Source of the DNA: Amorphophallus konjac
Taxonomy: Eukaryota; Streptophyta; Magnoliopsida; Alismatales; Araceae
Assembly (NCBI GenBank): GCA_022559845.1
Contig: CM040128.1
Coordinates: 71,239,247-71,303,246, forward strand
DNA: 64,000 bases
Direction: 5' to 3'
Shown: piece after piece, positions 32,798-44,818 of the stretch
How positions within the stretch are numbered: the stretch's first letter is position 1
Layout of the letters: every line of letters starts with the position of its first letter
Translations under genes and position numbers: made by a program
Notes under the pieces: model-generated
Seen by the model: the letters and a program-made list of their open reading frames with translations, nothing else
Databases searched by the model: none
What the model was told of the DNA's origin: nothing

Positions 32798-35700
32798 GTC
32801 ACGCCCCGAGCGCGGAAGATACCCGGAGATGCGCGACGTGTCTATATCAATCATGTCAATCAGAGTGGTCGTGTATTCGACACAAAGACAGAGATGCGCA
32901 AAATAGCAAGATAACCCAATCCTTTATTTCATAATGGATAGACTATTACAAATCCAATACTTTGTTAAATAAAAAGGAAAAGAATACATAGTTGACTCAA
33001 GAAACTATGGAAAAGACTAGACGACACTTGTAGAAGCTCTATCACTTTCACTCTTGACCATTCCCATCCGATTGACTTCCATCGTCGTCGGACTTACCTG
33101 AAAAGTACAAAGGGACAAACGGAATGAGCGAACGCTCAGTAGGAAATTATATCTCAAGTACTAGCGAGGGGTTTTAAGTAATTACATTTTCATGAATGCA
33201 ATAAAGCTATGCATGCTCGCATGAAACGACAAGATAGAGAGAACGTAATATCAAAGAAATAAGATGAACTTTCATGAACAAGATACAAGTTATTCAAGAT
33301 ATTCAAGCAAGTACCATTATCGAGTCATGTCAAGAACTTTGGCTATCATGTATCAAGCAAGTAAATTACCCTTTTTCGGGCCACACATTTCATGCAAAGT
33401 CAAGTACGATTCAAGTACAAGATGTGTGTGGAATGTCCAATCAAGCAAGTCAAGTACTCGGTATAATGCCAGATACCTTATCATTTTAACTCCCATGGGC
33501 ACAAGTACTTTCGGGTGCTCCTCCCAGGACCAGATCGGGCCCTATATGCGCAGGCATTTATCATGTGTTTTGACATCCACTCTTGTTTATATAGCCAATA
33601 TAGAATTTCAATAATCAAGCTTGTAGACACGTATGACAACTTTGATAGAATAGAGTCCAAAATATGACAAAGGACATAGAATGGCGATCATAACGGTATA
33701 ATCACGATATCGATAAAACTAGGTAGAATATGGTTCCCTTAACTTAGGTACCATGACAAATCAATATGGACATTCTTTATATAGAATTGAGGTCCACATG
33801 AACAGTATATCAAGGTAAGATACCCTCATTCTTATCATAGAATTGAGGTTTACAAGAACGACATGATATGGCATGATATCATCATCCCATTAAGAATTTC
33901 TTATGATATACTCTTTGTATAATCATAAGGGCCGGTATACCATGTTTTCTTTAGATTGACATGGCAAAAACTGTGTAATGGGTTTTTAGGGTACAACCAG
34001 CTCAGTCGGCCTTGAGGGAATCCAAGGCTACGAGGAGTCTTACGGAGGTCTCTATGACTAACTTGCTAGTCCAAAGGAACGGAATGTCCAATGGAGAGCT
34101 TGTATGTCAATGAGAGTTGAGTGTGATCGATAAATCAACATGAAACGTGGGACTATACTCACGGAGTGGAGAATAGTGCCGATATCTATATATATGTATA
34201 ATAAGAAACCATCGGTAATAGAATCAGGATAAAATCAGTTTACAGTAAAATAACGACTTAGGTCAAGTCGTGTCTCAAGTAATTAACGCCTAACAGAAGG
34301 GCGTTTACATATATTGCCAATTTGCAGAATTTCCATTATTTCATTAATTTATCAAAAACACGCCTTTCCTGGGGGCGTTTCTTAAAAGTTGACGACTGCA
34401 GAGGCAGGCGTCTCATCATTTACATATTCGACAGGATATAATTATTCTCAGAAATTTATCAAAAACACGCCCTTGGAAGGGGCGTTACTTTCTAATTCCA
34501 TTTTACAGAATATGTGAATTTCAGGATTTTAACAGATACACGCCCTAGGAAGGGGCGTTACTTTTCAGATTCACGCCTTGTACTGGGGCGTTAGAATATG
34601 GAAAACGACTTTGTCCAAGTCGTGAATTTCAAGGGATTTACGATATTTTAATAAATAATATTTCGAGAGACAGGAGACATGTCATGGCAGTAAAATTTAA
34701 CAGGAATTCACAGAGTCATGCAAGATATTAAAAATCAATATTTCATATGTATTGAAATTTTTAAACAGGATCAATTATTAATCACATGCGATTCTTATGA
34801 AATTAACGCCTGCGTAGAGGGCGTCAAATATTAAATTGACGACCACTAGCATGGTCGTTTCTTTTAAATTAGCGCCCTAATCAAGGGCGTTTCTTTCAAA
34901 ATATTTCAGAAAACGCATGAAAACTATAATAATCATATGCATGACATGCTTATATATATATATATATCTTGCATTAATTTCATTTGGGCTACAGTAACTT
35001 GAGAAAACCTACCTTAACAATGGATTTGAAGGTGACAGACACGTGAAGACGTTGATAAGGATAACTGAATCAGCAGTAGGCAGAGAACCTTTGTTCTTTG
35101 GTCGATCTCTAGAGTTTTCCTACAGAGGAATATGAAGAGATATTAGAAATTTCTTCATAAGCTTGGCTGAAGATGGAAGTTTAGAAGAACTTACCCTTGT
35201 TCTTCACGATGTCTAGGCTTCCTCAACCTGTAAGAAGAAAAGAGAGTGAAGAATCATTAGTTCTTCGTGTAGGCAAAGCAGAGATCAAAGGAATAGTTTG
35301 TTCTTCACGTACCTAGCAGCAGACGTTCGATCAAATGGGTTTTAGGGTTCGATCGAACATGTTATTTATAGGATTTTGAAGTCCTAACAAGAGTAGTGTT
35401 TGATTGAGGGTACTATATCCTTAATAGAGTCCTTACTCTAATAGACACTTACTAGATTAGGTTAATCTTTCCTTGGATAAGCTCTGGGTTCGAACGGTTC
35501 ACGAACTGAATTAACGCCTTAGGTCAGGGCGTGTATTCGTTAATTGACGCCTTACTTTAGGGCGTTTCTTAAAAAGCGCCTTGAAAAAGGGCGTTTCGTG
35601 TTTTAAAACACGCCCAAGATAGAGGCGTTTCTTTTACTTACTTATTTAGTCGCATGAGAACTGACGACCGCATGTGTGGGCGTCCTTTCTTTAGTAACGC

Positions 35701-35860
35701 CATGGATGGAGGCGTTTCTTTATAAATTAACGCCTTAATAAGAGGCGTTATTTTTAATTTTGTTTTATTTCATCCAATTAACCCTATTCCTTTTATATAT
35801 TACTTCTGTAATATATATGTTTTAATTCATTTCAATTATTCATTTATTAGGGTTGCTACA
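32798..35860 (-). repeat. D2 5' LTR (right copy, 3063 bp)
   Basis: Near-identical partner of 25124-28185. Substitutions noticed include T/C in the TTATTYAAGATA word near 33291, C/T near 34269, A/G in TTAGGRCGTTTC near 35559 and A/C near 35413, plus a TA-repeat difference. The target repeat TAATA follows at 35861-35865. Confidence 0.95.
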
Positions 35861-37499
35861 TAATAGAAACTATAGTGCTTTGGCATGAAATTAACATATA
35901 CTGAAAAATAACTCTAAATACTTAAAACATGCAATTTCCTATCATAAATCGTTCAATAAACTCAAAGTTATGAAATAAGGTCAAAACTTAGATAACTAGT
36001 CATACATATATATACCAATTAGACCGATCTTGATTCTGTCCTAAGTTGACAGAACGCAGTGTTGTGTAACGGACTAGTCTGGGCACGTCACATGAAGATA
36101 AAGGCTAGATTAGGTCTGTCAGGTTTCCCAGAACCCTTCAGTCATTTATAGAGGGTGTGACGGATCAAGGTAGGTCCGTTACACGTCCCTGGCGGTCTTA
36201 CGATAGACCGTTAGGTCCTCTGCTGACAGAAAATAGAAATTATAGACATCTATGATTAAATCATGGCATACTAACTACTCTAATCATGTCAAAATGAGGA
36301 AAAAGACTATCTAGATGCATAGGCAGTAATGAACTAACAAGATAGTACCTTTTTATTTTCTATTAAGGCTAAAGATATGTATGTATGCATGTCCCTACTT
36401 AAGCATGAAATTCATGATCTATAATGCAAATAATCAAGCAAAATCAGAGGGCTTTTATCCCTAACATGTTGTTTTTACCGTTCATGAGATGACCTACCTC
36501 TTAACTGGGCTTTAAACTTCTAATTTGACTCTTCAAGGATCGTCCTAGTTCTTCTCTTCCTGTGATTTTTCAGCAACTTCACGTCGCTCTAACTCCTCAA
36601 CCTCTTGACCTAAGGACGTGAAATTTGGAGGTTAGGAAGATGAAACTATTGGGAACAAAAAGTTCTAAAGCATCTAACTCTAATTACCTCGTTTAGCTTC
36701 TCTAATTTCTTGGTCTTCAGCACCCCGTTGCACAATTTCTTGGGTTGGCGTGATGAAACCAACAACTTTAGAAGCCTTTGTCTCCTTGGTTACTTGATCT
36801 CCTAACATGAAAATTTGAGGGTAGTTAGGCTAAAGTATTAGGAACAAAATATCCTAAAGAACTTACCCGAGATTCTATCTCCTTATCTTGTTTCTTCGCG
36901 AGCCAAAAGTAAGGGTCGCTCAGTTCAGAACTGGGTTCTATTTATAGGGACTTGGCTAGGGTTTGAGGATTAGATCGATTCTAGAGTCCTTAGTTCGCCA
37001 AAATCTGATCCCTAAGAGTCCCTAGTAACCTTACACATCCTTCTAATTAGGTCTCTTGTAGATAGGATCTCAAAGTTTCAATCTTTTTGCAAGTTCTTTA
37101 ACTTACGGAATCAGCAGGGTGTAACGGTCGTGTCTAGATGCGTTACACCATTGTAGCGGTCGCCCGATAGACCGTTACATCCAACGTGTATAGAGTTTCA
37201 ATTTAATAAAACTCTTTTATTCATTATATATATATAATTATCTACAAAAATAGTATTTATCCTTAAAATTCGTGAATATGCTAAATAACCTTCTAGAATA
37301 TGGGCTAAATTTAATGGGCTTGGTCTTTGAATCTATTGGGCTTTATTTATTAAGGCTGGATTAATTGTTTACCATATTTGGGCCTTAATAATGATTTATT
37401 TAACCCAATATTCATTAATTAATTCATTTAGACCCTTAATAATTTCAAAAAATTCTTAATTATATCAGAAATAATTTATAAAAATTCTGGGGCACTACA
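35861..37499 (-). repeat. D1 LTR3, right part
   Basis: Continues the LTR interrupted at 25123 after the duplicated TAATA. It ends at GGCACTACA (37499) and is followed by a polypurine tract at 37500-37512. Confidence 0.9.
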
Positions 37500-37565
37500 C
37501 CCTCCCCCACTTAGAAGAATTTGGTCCCCAAATTCAATACATGGATTGTGGAGAGTGCACATACT

Positions 37566-38621
37566 TTAATGTATAAAAAAATTAATGTAAGGTGAATGGG
37601 TTAAGAGGGTACCTTTTATCATTTCACCTTCCTTGTCTAGGATGGCATTTAATCGACATCGCTTCCCGCGTCCGTTGTTATCCCTTGAAGATTGTTCATT
37701 TATGAGAGGACACAAGGGCAAGCGATGTTCCCGGCTTCCACACTTGAGGCAAGCGCCGAGACGCTTCCAACATTCTTCTGCCGAGTGCCCAAATTTTTTA
37801 CAAAATGAGAAAGCCGGGAAGACTTGCATTCTTTCTTCTTCTTTAACTTTATTCTTTCCGTTTCCATTTCTTTTTCCGTTACTTTTTCCGTTACCGTTCC
37901 CATTACGGGATCTCTTAACGTGATGGTTTTCATTCTCATCCACTTCTTTCTCTTTTTACCTATCATGTTTTCGGCTTGACCTTTCTCCTCGGAGCCTTTC
38001 TACCTTCTCCATGGTTCTTTCACATAGGTGCACTGTTTGAACCATCTCGGTATAGGTACGGATATTCTGCGTTCCAAGTTGTTGGATAAATCCGGATCTT
38101 AAACCATCCATAAATCGGTTGGCTTTCAATAAATCTGTGCTTATCAAGTGATGAGCATACGGTGCTAGTCGAGAGAATTGTAATTCATACTCTGCCACGG
38201 ACATCGTGCCCTGTTTTAAGGAGGCAAATTCCATAGCCTTCCTCTCCTTTACATGCTCGGAGAAGTACATGGCTCAAAAAAGTGTAAGAAAACCCTCCCA
38301 TGTATGAGGTGCATCTGCAGGTGGCGTCGGAATGGATTTCCACCATGTACGAGCATCCTTGTTGAGTTGGAACGTGGCAAGTCGAACTTTCTCCTAGTCG
38401 GTGCATTGCATGACATCGAATATTCGATTCATCTCGTCGATCCAATTTTCTGCTTCATTTGGGTTAGAAGATCCAGAGAATCGTGGGGGATTTAAACTTC
38501 AGAAATTACCGTGCAAGTTACCCGCGCCAGCCCTTCCACCAGCTTGGGCCACTATTTGTAGGGCTAGGGTAAGTCTTGTAACAGTTTGCTGCATCTCGTC
38601 CCAGTTCACACGATGAGCCAT
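37566..38621 (-). pseudogene. gag: D1 gag relic, interior 3 (pol deleted)
   Basis: ATG at 38621. It has the same early TGA as interior 2 at about codon 42. A further in-frame TAG appears in the segment near 38395, where interior 2 reads through. Open pieces are 37956-38270 and 37566-37943; the latter has the zinc-knuckle region FCKKFGHSAEEC and CLKCGSREHRLPLC. It has the same protease-to-polypurine-tract deletion as interiors 1 and 2. Confidence 0.85.
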
Positions 38622-38831
38622 TGAGAATCAAGGTACCTGAGAGCATGGATATTTTAGTTATTTAGAGTCGGGAAGATTTATCCTAAGATAATTTCTATAT
38701 AACTATTTCATCCCGGGCTCTACCCAATCACCACATGGGTATGAAAATTTCTTCCTTAGTTCATAGGTAGGGGTACTTAAACCTTGGACTTATCCTATGA
38801 CATGATTCTCCTCCCTAAGTCCTGAGACTTA

Positions 38832-38844
38832 GGCTCTGATACCA
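38832..38844 (-). other. Primer-binding site, D1 interior 3 (tRNA-iMet)
   Basis: TGGTATCAGAGCC on the minus strand, seven bases from LTR4. Confidence 0.92.
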
Positions 38845-38851
38845 ACTTAAC

Positions 38852-41800
38852 TGTCACGTCCCGAGCCCTTTTTTACAGTGGAAGACTCACTCGACGAACG
38901 TGAACAGCAGGTATAGTAAGCCTTTTGCAAGCAAGAACGATCAGAGCGTAAGGTAATCACACATAAGAATGCAATCGCATAATAATTAATCAAACTCCAA
39001 TTTTATTTCATTAATAATCGAGTATTCAAGTACAATAACCTTTTCATACTTTTTCCATTCCAGTAGACTCAAGAAATAAGAAATTACAAAGACTCGATCT
39101 AAACATTGTAGACTTCCTAAGTCTTCACTCTCAATTTGATATGACTTTCATTCGCTCTCGGACCCGCTACTTGTATAACCCAAATTCGAATTCGTATCAC
39201 TTCAATGTCCTGAAAAGATTGGAAATAGGTAATGAGCACACTTGCCCAGTAGGTATCTTCGCATCAACATGATTAGCAATGTTTAAGTAATTAGCATTTT
39301 AGCTCTAAAGAATTTAGATAAAATCATGCGAATGCGATCAATCATGAGAATAATCAAAGTAACAAAGATGATCGTTAATATAGAATGAGAACAAGTATGA
39401 ACTTGCAAGAATGTAACAAGAACATGATATGGCCTTTCATGAACAAGAATGTAACGTGAATACACTTTCACTTTTCACTTTCATAACCATAAAGGTTACG
39501 TACTAGGACTTCAATCGTGTAACAATTCACTAGATTTTCACGAGTGCTCATAGATTTCACTTATTTATAAAGAAAGTACTCCTAGCGCAATGCGACGCCA
39601 GTAGCATCATACCCCATGATTTATAATAGTATGTTTTCGACAATCAGCCGAGGGGACTAGCATAGAGCCCTTGGACACAATCAGCGCCCGAACTGCATCT
39701 TCACGTATAAATCAAGCTACTTCCATGAGTGTAACAATAAAGAGTGACTAGTAATATAACAAATTCAATCAATAAGCTCATGACAACAATTATCAAAGAA
39801 CAAATGCTTCAATTAAGAATATGAGAGATCAAGAATGATTTAAGACAAGGTTATGCTTATGGAAATAATTCGACCACATAACAGTACATTCCTTAACTTT
39901 CATAATTTAAATTAAGTTTTTTTGGACAATATGACAAGTCCTAGACCATCAATAATCCATCTAGGAACTTTAGAATATCAACCCTTTGGTCAAACCTCGG
40001 GTTAATGTACTCAAGAACGGTGACGGTCTAATACTGGGCCGTTAGATTCACGTGACGCTCCAGTATTGGGCCATTAGAATGATCTGACTTCGGAAGCAAT
40101 AAAGATGGACTCAGTACATGTGACGGTCATTTATTGGGCCGTTACAGAAGCTGACAGTCCAACATTGATCCGTTACATACCCGAAAACTAGAAACCATCG
40201 ATAGTGTTTTCTAATGATTGGGCTTTCATGGTACAACCAACTCGGCGTCCTAGTGGGAATCCCAGCCTCGCAGAGAATTATGGAGGCCTTGAAACAATAT
40301 TTCCTAGTCTATTGGAAGGAATATCCAATAGAGAGGTCATCATGTTCAAGAATATGTTCCTATAGTGTAAAGTGTGTAACTAATGTACATATACCGGGAT
40401 ATATGTTATATACTTAAAGAAAATAACTCTATAGATAGGAAAGAATGTGAAGCGATGTGAAACCATGACAAAACTTTATCAATACATCATTTGAAATCAC
40501 GGAGTTAATGCAAACTATAGTGCTTTGGCATGAAATTAACATATACTGGAAAATAACTCTAAATACTTAAAACATGCAATTTTCTATCATAAATCGTTCA
40601 ATAAACTCAAAGTCATGAAATAAGGTCAAAACTTAGATAACTAGTCATACATATATATACCAATTAGACCGATCTTGATTCTGTCCTAAGTTGATAGAAC
40701 GCAGTGTTGTGTAACGGACTAGTCTGGGCACGTCACATGAAGATAAAGGCTAGATTAGGTCCGTCAGGTTTCCCAGAACCCTTCAGTCGTTTATAGAGGG
40801 TGTGACGGATCAAGGTAGGTTCATTACACGTCCCTGGCGGTCTTACGATAGACCGTTAGGTCCTCTGCTGACAGAAAATAGAAACTATAGAAATCTATGA
40901 TTAAATCATGGCATACTAACTACTCTAATCATGTCAAAATGAGGAAAAAGACTATCTAGATGCATAAGCAGTAATGAACTAACAAGATAGTACCTTTTTA
41001 TTTTCTATTAAGGCTAAAGATATGCATGTATGCATGTCCCTACTTAAGCATGAAATTCATGATCTATAATGCAAATAATCAAGTAAAATCAGAGGGCTTT
41101 TATCCCTAACATGTTATTTTTACCGTTCATGAGATGACCTACCTCTTAACTGGGCTTTAAACTTCTAATTTGACTCTTCAAGGATCGTCCTAGTTCTTCT
41201 CTTCCTGTAATTTTTCAGCAACTTCACGTCGCTCTAACTCCTCAACCTCTTGACCTAAGGACGTGAAATTTGGAGGTTAGGAAGATGAAACTATTGGGAA
41301 CAAAAATTTCTAAAGCGTCTAACTCTAATTACCTCGTTTAGCTTCTCTAATTTCCTAGTCTTCAGCACCCCGTTGCACAATTTCCTGGGTTGGCGTGATG
41401 AAACCAACAACTTTAGAAGCCTTTATCTCCTTGGTTACTTGATATCCTAACATAAAATTTTGAGGGTAGTTAGTCTAAAGTATTAGGAACAAAATATCCT
41501 AAAGAACTTACCCGAGATTCTATCTCCTTATCTTGTTTCTTCGCGAGCCAAAAGTAAGGGTCGCTCAGTTCAGAACTGAGTTCTATTTATAGGGACTTGG
41601 CTAGGGTTTGAGGATTAGATCGATTCTAGAGTCCTTAGTTCGCCAAAATCTGATCCCTAAGAGTCCCTAGTAACCTTACACATCCTTCTAATTAGGTCTC
41701 TTGTAGATAGGATCTCAAAGTTCCAATCTTTTTGCAAGTTCTTTAACTTACGGAATCAGCAGGGTGTAACGGTCGTGTCTAGATGCGTTACACCATTGTA

Positions 41801-42144
41801 GCGGTCACCCGATAGACCGTTACATCCAACGTGTATAGAGTTTCAATTTAATAAAACTCTTTTATTCATTATATATATATAATTATCTACAAAAATAGTA
41901 TTTATCCTTAAAATTCGTGAATATGCTAAATAACCTTCTAGAATATGGGCCAAATTTAATGGGCTTGGTCTTTGAATCTATTGGGCTTTATTTATTAAGG
42001 CTGGATTAAATGTTTATCATATTTGGGGCTTAATAATGATTTATTTAACTCAATATTCATTAATTAATTCATTTGGACCCTTAATAATTTCAAAAAATTC
42101 TTAATTATGTCATAAATAATTTATAAAAATTCTGGGGCACTACA
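38852..42144 (-). repeat. D1 LTR4 (complete, 3293 bp)
   Basis: Starts TGTCACGTCCCGAGCC and ends GGCACTACA exactly at 42144. No polypurine tract follows it; the next base belongs to RT/RNase H-region coding sequence of interior 4. It is closest in sequence to LTR3. Confidence 0.92.
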
Positions 42145-44586
42145 AAGATGATTCTTAAGAGTTTGAAAACTCTCTTCACTTTCCTTGGACCAAACAAAGG
42201 GATTTTCTTTTCTTGTGAGTCTTGTTAAAGGAACTGCAATCTTTGAGAAGTCCTTAATGAACCTCCTATAATAACCAGCTAGACCCAGAAAGCTTCTTAC
42301 TTCTGATACAGTCATTGGCTGGCACCAATTTCTGACAGCTTCAACTTTAGAAGGATCCACATCGATACCTTCCTTTGAAATAATGTGGCCTAGGAATGAA
42401 ACTTCCTTGAGCCAGAATTCACACTTGTTAAGCTTGGCATAAAGTTTATGTTCTCTAAGTGTCTGCAAAGCTATCCTCAGATGTTCTTCATGTTCCTCTT
42501 TTATCTTGGAGTATATCAAGATGTCATCAATGAAGACGACGATGAACTGGTCCAGATATGGTTAGAAAATATTGTTCATAAGTTGCATAAATGCTGCTGG
42601 GACATTAGTTAACCCGAACGGCATTACCACAAATTCATAGTGGCCATAACGACTTCGAAAAGCCGATTTATAAATGTCTTCTTCTTTAATTCTAAGCTGA
42701 TGACAACCTGATCTGAGGTCAATCTTGGAGAAATATTATGCTCCCGAAAGCTGATCGAAGAGCTCATCAATACGCGGCAACGAATACTTATTTTTGATTA
42801 TAAGTTGATTCAGTCACCGGCAATCTTTGCATAGCCTGAGAGAACCATCCTTCTTCTTGATAAATAGAACCGGCGCATCCCAAGGGGATGTGCTAGGTCT
42901 GATGAAACTCTTATCCAGTAGTTCCTGCAACTGCTTCTTTAGTTCCTTGAGTTCTGTGGGGGACATCCTGTAAGGGGCTATAGAAACAGGTGCTGCTCCT
43001 GGAATGATTTCAATAGTAAAGTTCACTTCCCTCTCAGGTGGTAAACTGGGTAATTCAGATGGGAATACATCTGGGAACTCATTTACAATAGGGATGTCTG
43101 CTATGATGATTTCCTTAGACTCCGTAATAATGACAGAAGCAAGAAAAGCTTTACATCCTTACGAGATAAGTTTGCAAGCGTGAATTTAGGATATGATAGT
43201 GGGGTGTTTCTTGTATTTGATGCCAAGAAAAGAGAATCTTGGAAGACCGGGTTTTCGGAAGGATATAATCTTGTTTCTGTAGATATAAGCATCATGATCT
43301 ACACGACAATCTACCCCTACAATGGCATCATAACCTTTCATGTCAAGGCATACTAAGTTTGCGGGGAGATTATGACCTTCTACTATCACTTCGCTATCAG
43401 GATAATAGTCGGTAAGCTTTGTTCCAGAACCTAAGGGTGTGATAATAGTGAGATTTGAAGGTAAGGGAATTGATGCAATTGGTAATGTTTTTGCAAAAGT
43501 AGTGGAGATAAAAGAATAAGAGGTACCGGTATCAAATAGCACAAATGTAGGATGTGGATAAATTTGAAGAGTACCTTCCATAAGCCCACCATCCCTGGGC
43601 GCTTCCTCTTCTTCTAGAACAACATTGAGGCGAGCTTGCCTCCTACGTCCACCACCAGATGACTGGTCCTTCATAAGGGGGCAATCCGGCATGCGATGCT
43701 CCCTGCTTCCATAGCATAAACAAGCGCCGAGGCGCTTCCAACACTCTTCAGCCGAATGGCCGAACTTTTCGCAAAAAGTGCAAGCTGTGGCGACTTGCTC
43801 CTCCTCCTTAATCTTCTTGTTCTTCTAGGAACTTCCACCGTTCTCACTCCTGGATCTCTTCTTACTATCACGGCTCTTATGAGGCTCCGTGATGCTGAAT
43901 TTCTCTTTCTTGTAACGCCGATCTGATCGTTGGCTAGACTCTTCTCCTTTTCCTTTCAATTTCTCGACCTTTTCTAAGGTCCTTTCACATAAGTATTCCC
44001 GCTGAACCATCTCCGCATAGGTACAGATATTTTGGGTCCCGAGCTGCTGAATAAAATCGGGACGTAACCCGTCCATAAACCGATTTACCTTTAATAGATC
44101 GGTACTGATTAGATGCGGTGCATAAGGTGCTAGCCTTAAGAATTGTAGTTCATATTCTGCCACTGTCATCATTCCTTGTCGAAGAGAGGCGAACTCCATA
44201 GCCTTTCTTTCTTTCACATGCTCACAGAAATACTTGGCACAGAACAAAGTGAGAAAGCCATCCCATGTATGAGGTGCATCGGCCGGAGGTGCCGGAACCG
44301 ACTTCCACCATGTACGGGCATCTTTGTTGAGTTGGAAGGTTGCAAGACGCACCTTCTCTTGATCGGTGCATTGGATGACGTCAAATATACGGTTCATCTT
44401 GTCAATCCAGTTCTCTGCTTCATCCGAATTAGAAGAACCATAGAAACACGGAGGGTTTAAACTCTGAAAATTATGATGTAAATCGTCAGCCCTTGCCCCT
44501 GCGCCAGCTTGCGCCATGGTTTGTAATGCTTGAGTAAGGCCGACAATAGTTTGTTGCATGCCATTCCAATCTACGCGATGAGCCAT
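42145..44586 (-). pseudogene. gag-pol: D1 gag-protease-RT relic, interior 4
   Basis: The most complete D1 coding region. Gag is open from ATG 44586 to about 43828 (253 codons; FQLNKDARTWWKS). After a stop, the knuckle region FCEKFGHSAEECWKR and a second knuckle-like CLCYGSREHRMPDC follow. The protease has LFDTGTSYSFIS (43186-43692 piece). RT follows in pieces ([14 protein letters not shown] at about 42960, [10 protein letters not shown] at about 42515) broken by stops, up to [19 protein letters not shown] and LKNHL at 42145. RNase H, integrase and the polypurine tract are absent, because LTR4 abuts the frame directly. It shows that the ancestor of the gag-only units encoded a normal chromovirus polyprotein. 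Confidence 0.88.
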
Positions 44587-44798
44587 GGTAATAATAAGGT
44601 ACCTGAGAGAAATATAACAACTGGTTATTTCTCGTGAAATTGGAAGAAAATTAATCTTAAAGCTAATTAACTATCTTATCCCGGGCTCTCCCCAATTCTC
44701 ACAAGGGTATGGAAATTTCTTCCTTAGTTCATAGGTAGGGGTCCTTAACATTGGACTTATCCTACGACATGACTCTTCTCCCTAAGTCCTGCGACTTA

Positions 44799-44811
44799 GG
44801 CTCTGATATCA
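44799..44811 (-). other. Primer-binding site, D1 interior 4 (mutated)
   Basis: Reads TGATATCAGAGCC on the minus strand, one change from the tRNA-iMet site. LTR5 next to it also has a mutated terminus (TATCACG). Both suggest this is the oldest unit. Confidence 0.85.
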
Positions 44812-44818
44812 ACTTAAC

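Larger units (their letters stand above)
25124..35860 (-). mobile_element. D2: intact Tekay/Del-like chromovirus (Ty3/gypsy)
   Basis: Complete element of 10.7 kb with two nearly identical 3.06 kb LTRs, a polypurine tract (28186-28198), a single gag-pol ORF and a tRNA-iMet primer site (32778-32790). The 5-bp target duplication is TAATA (25119-25123 and 35861-35865). By eye the LTRs differ at about four bases plus a TA-repeat length change, so the insertion is recent. It lies inside D1 LTR3 in the same orientation. Nothing I see prevents mobility. Confidence 0.95.
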
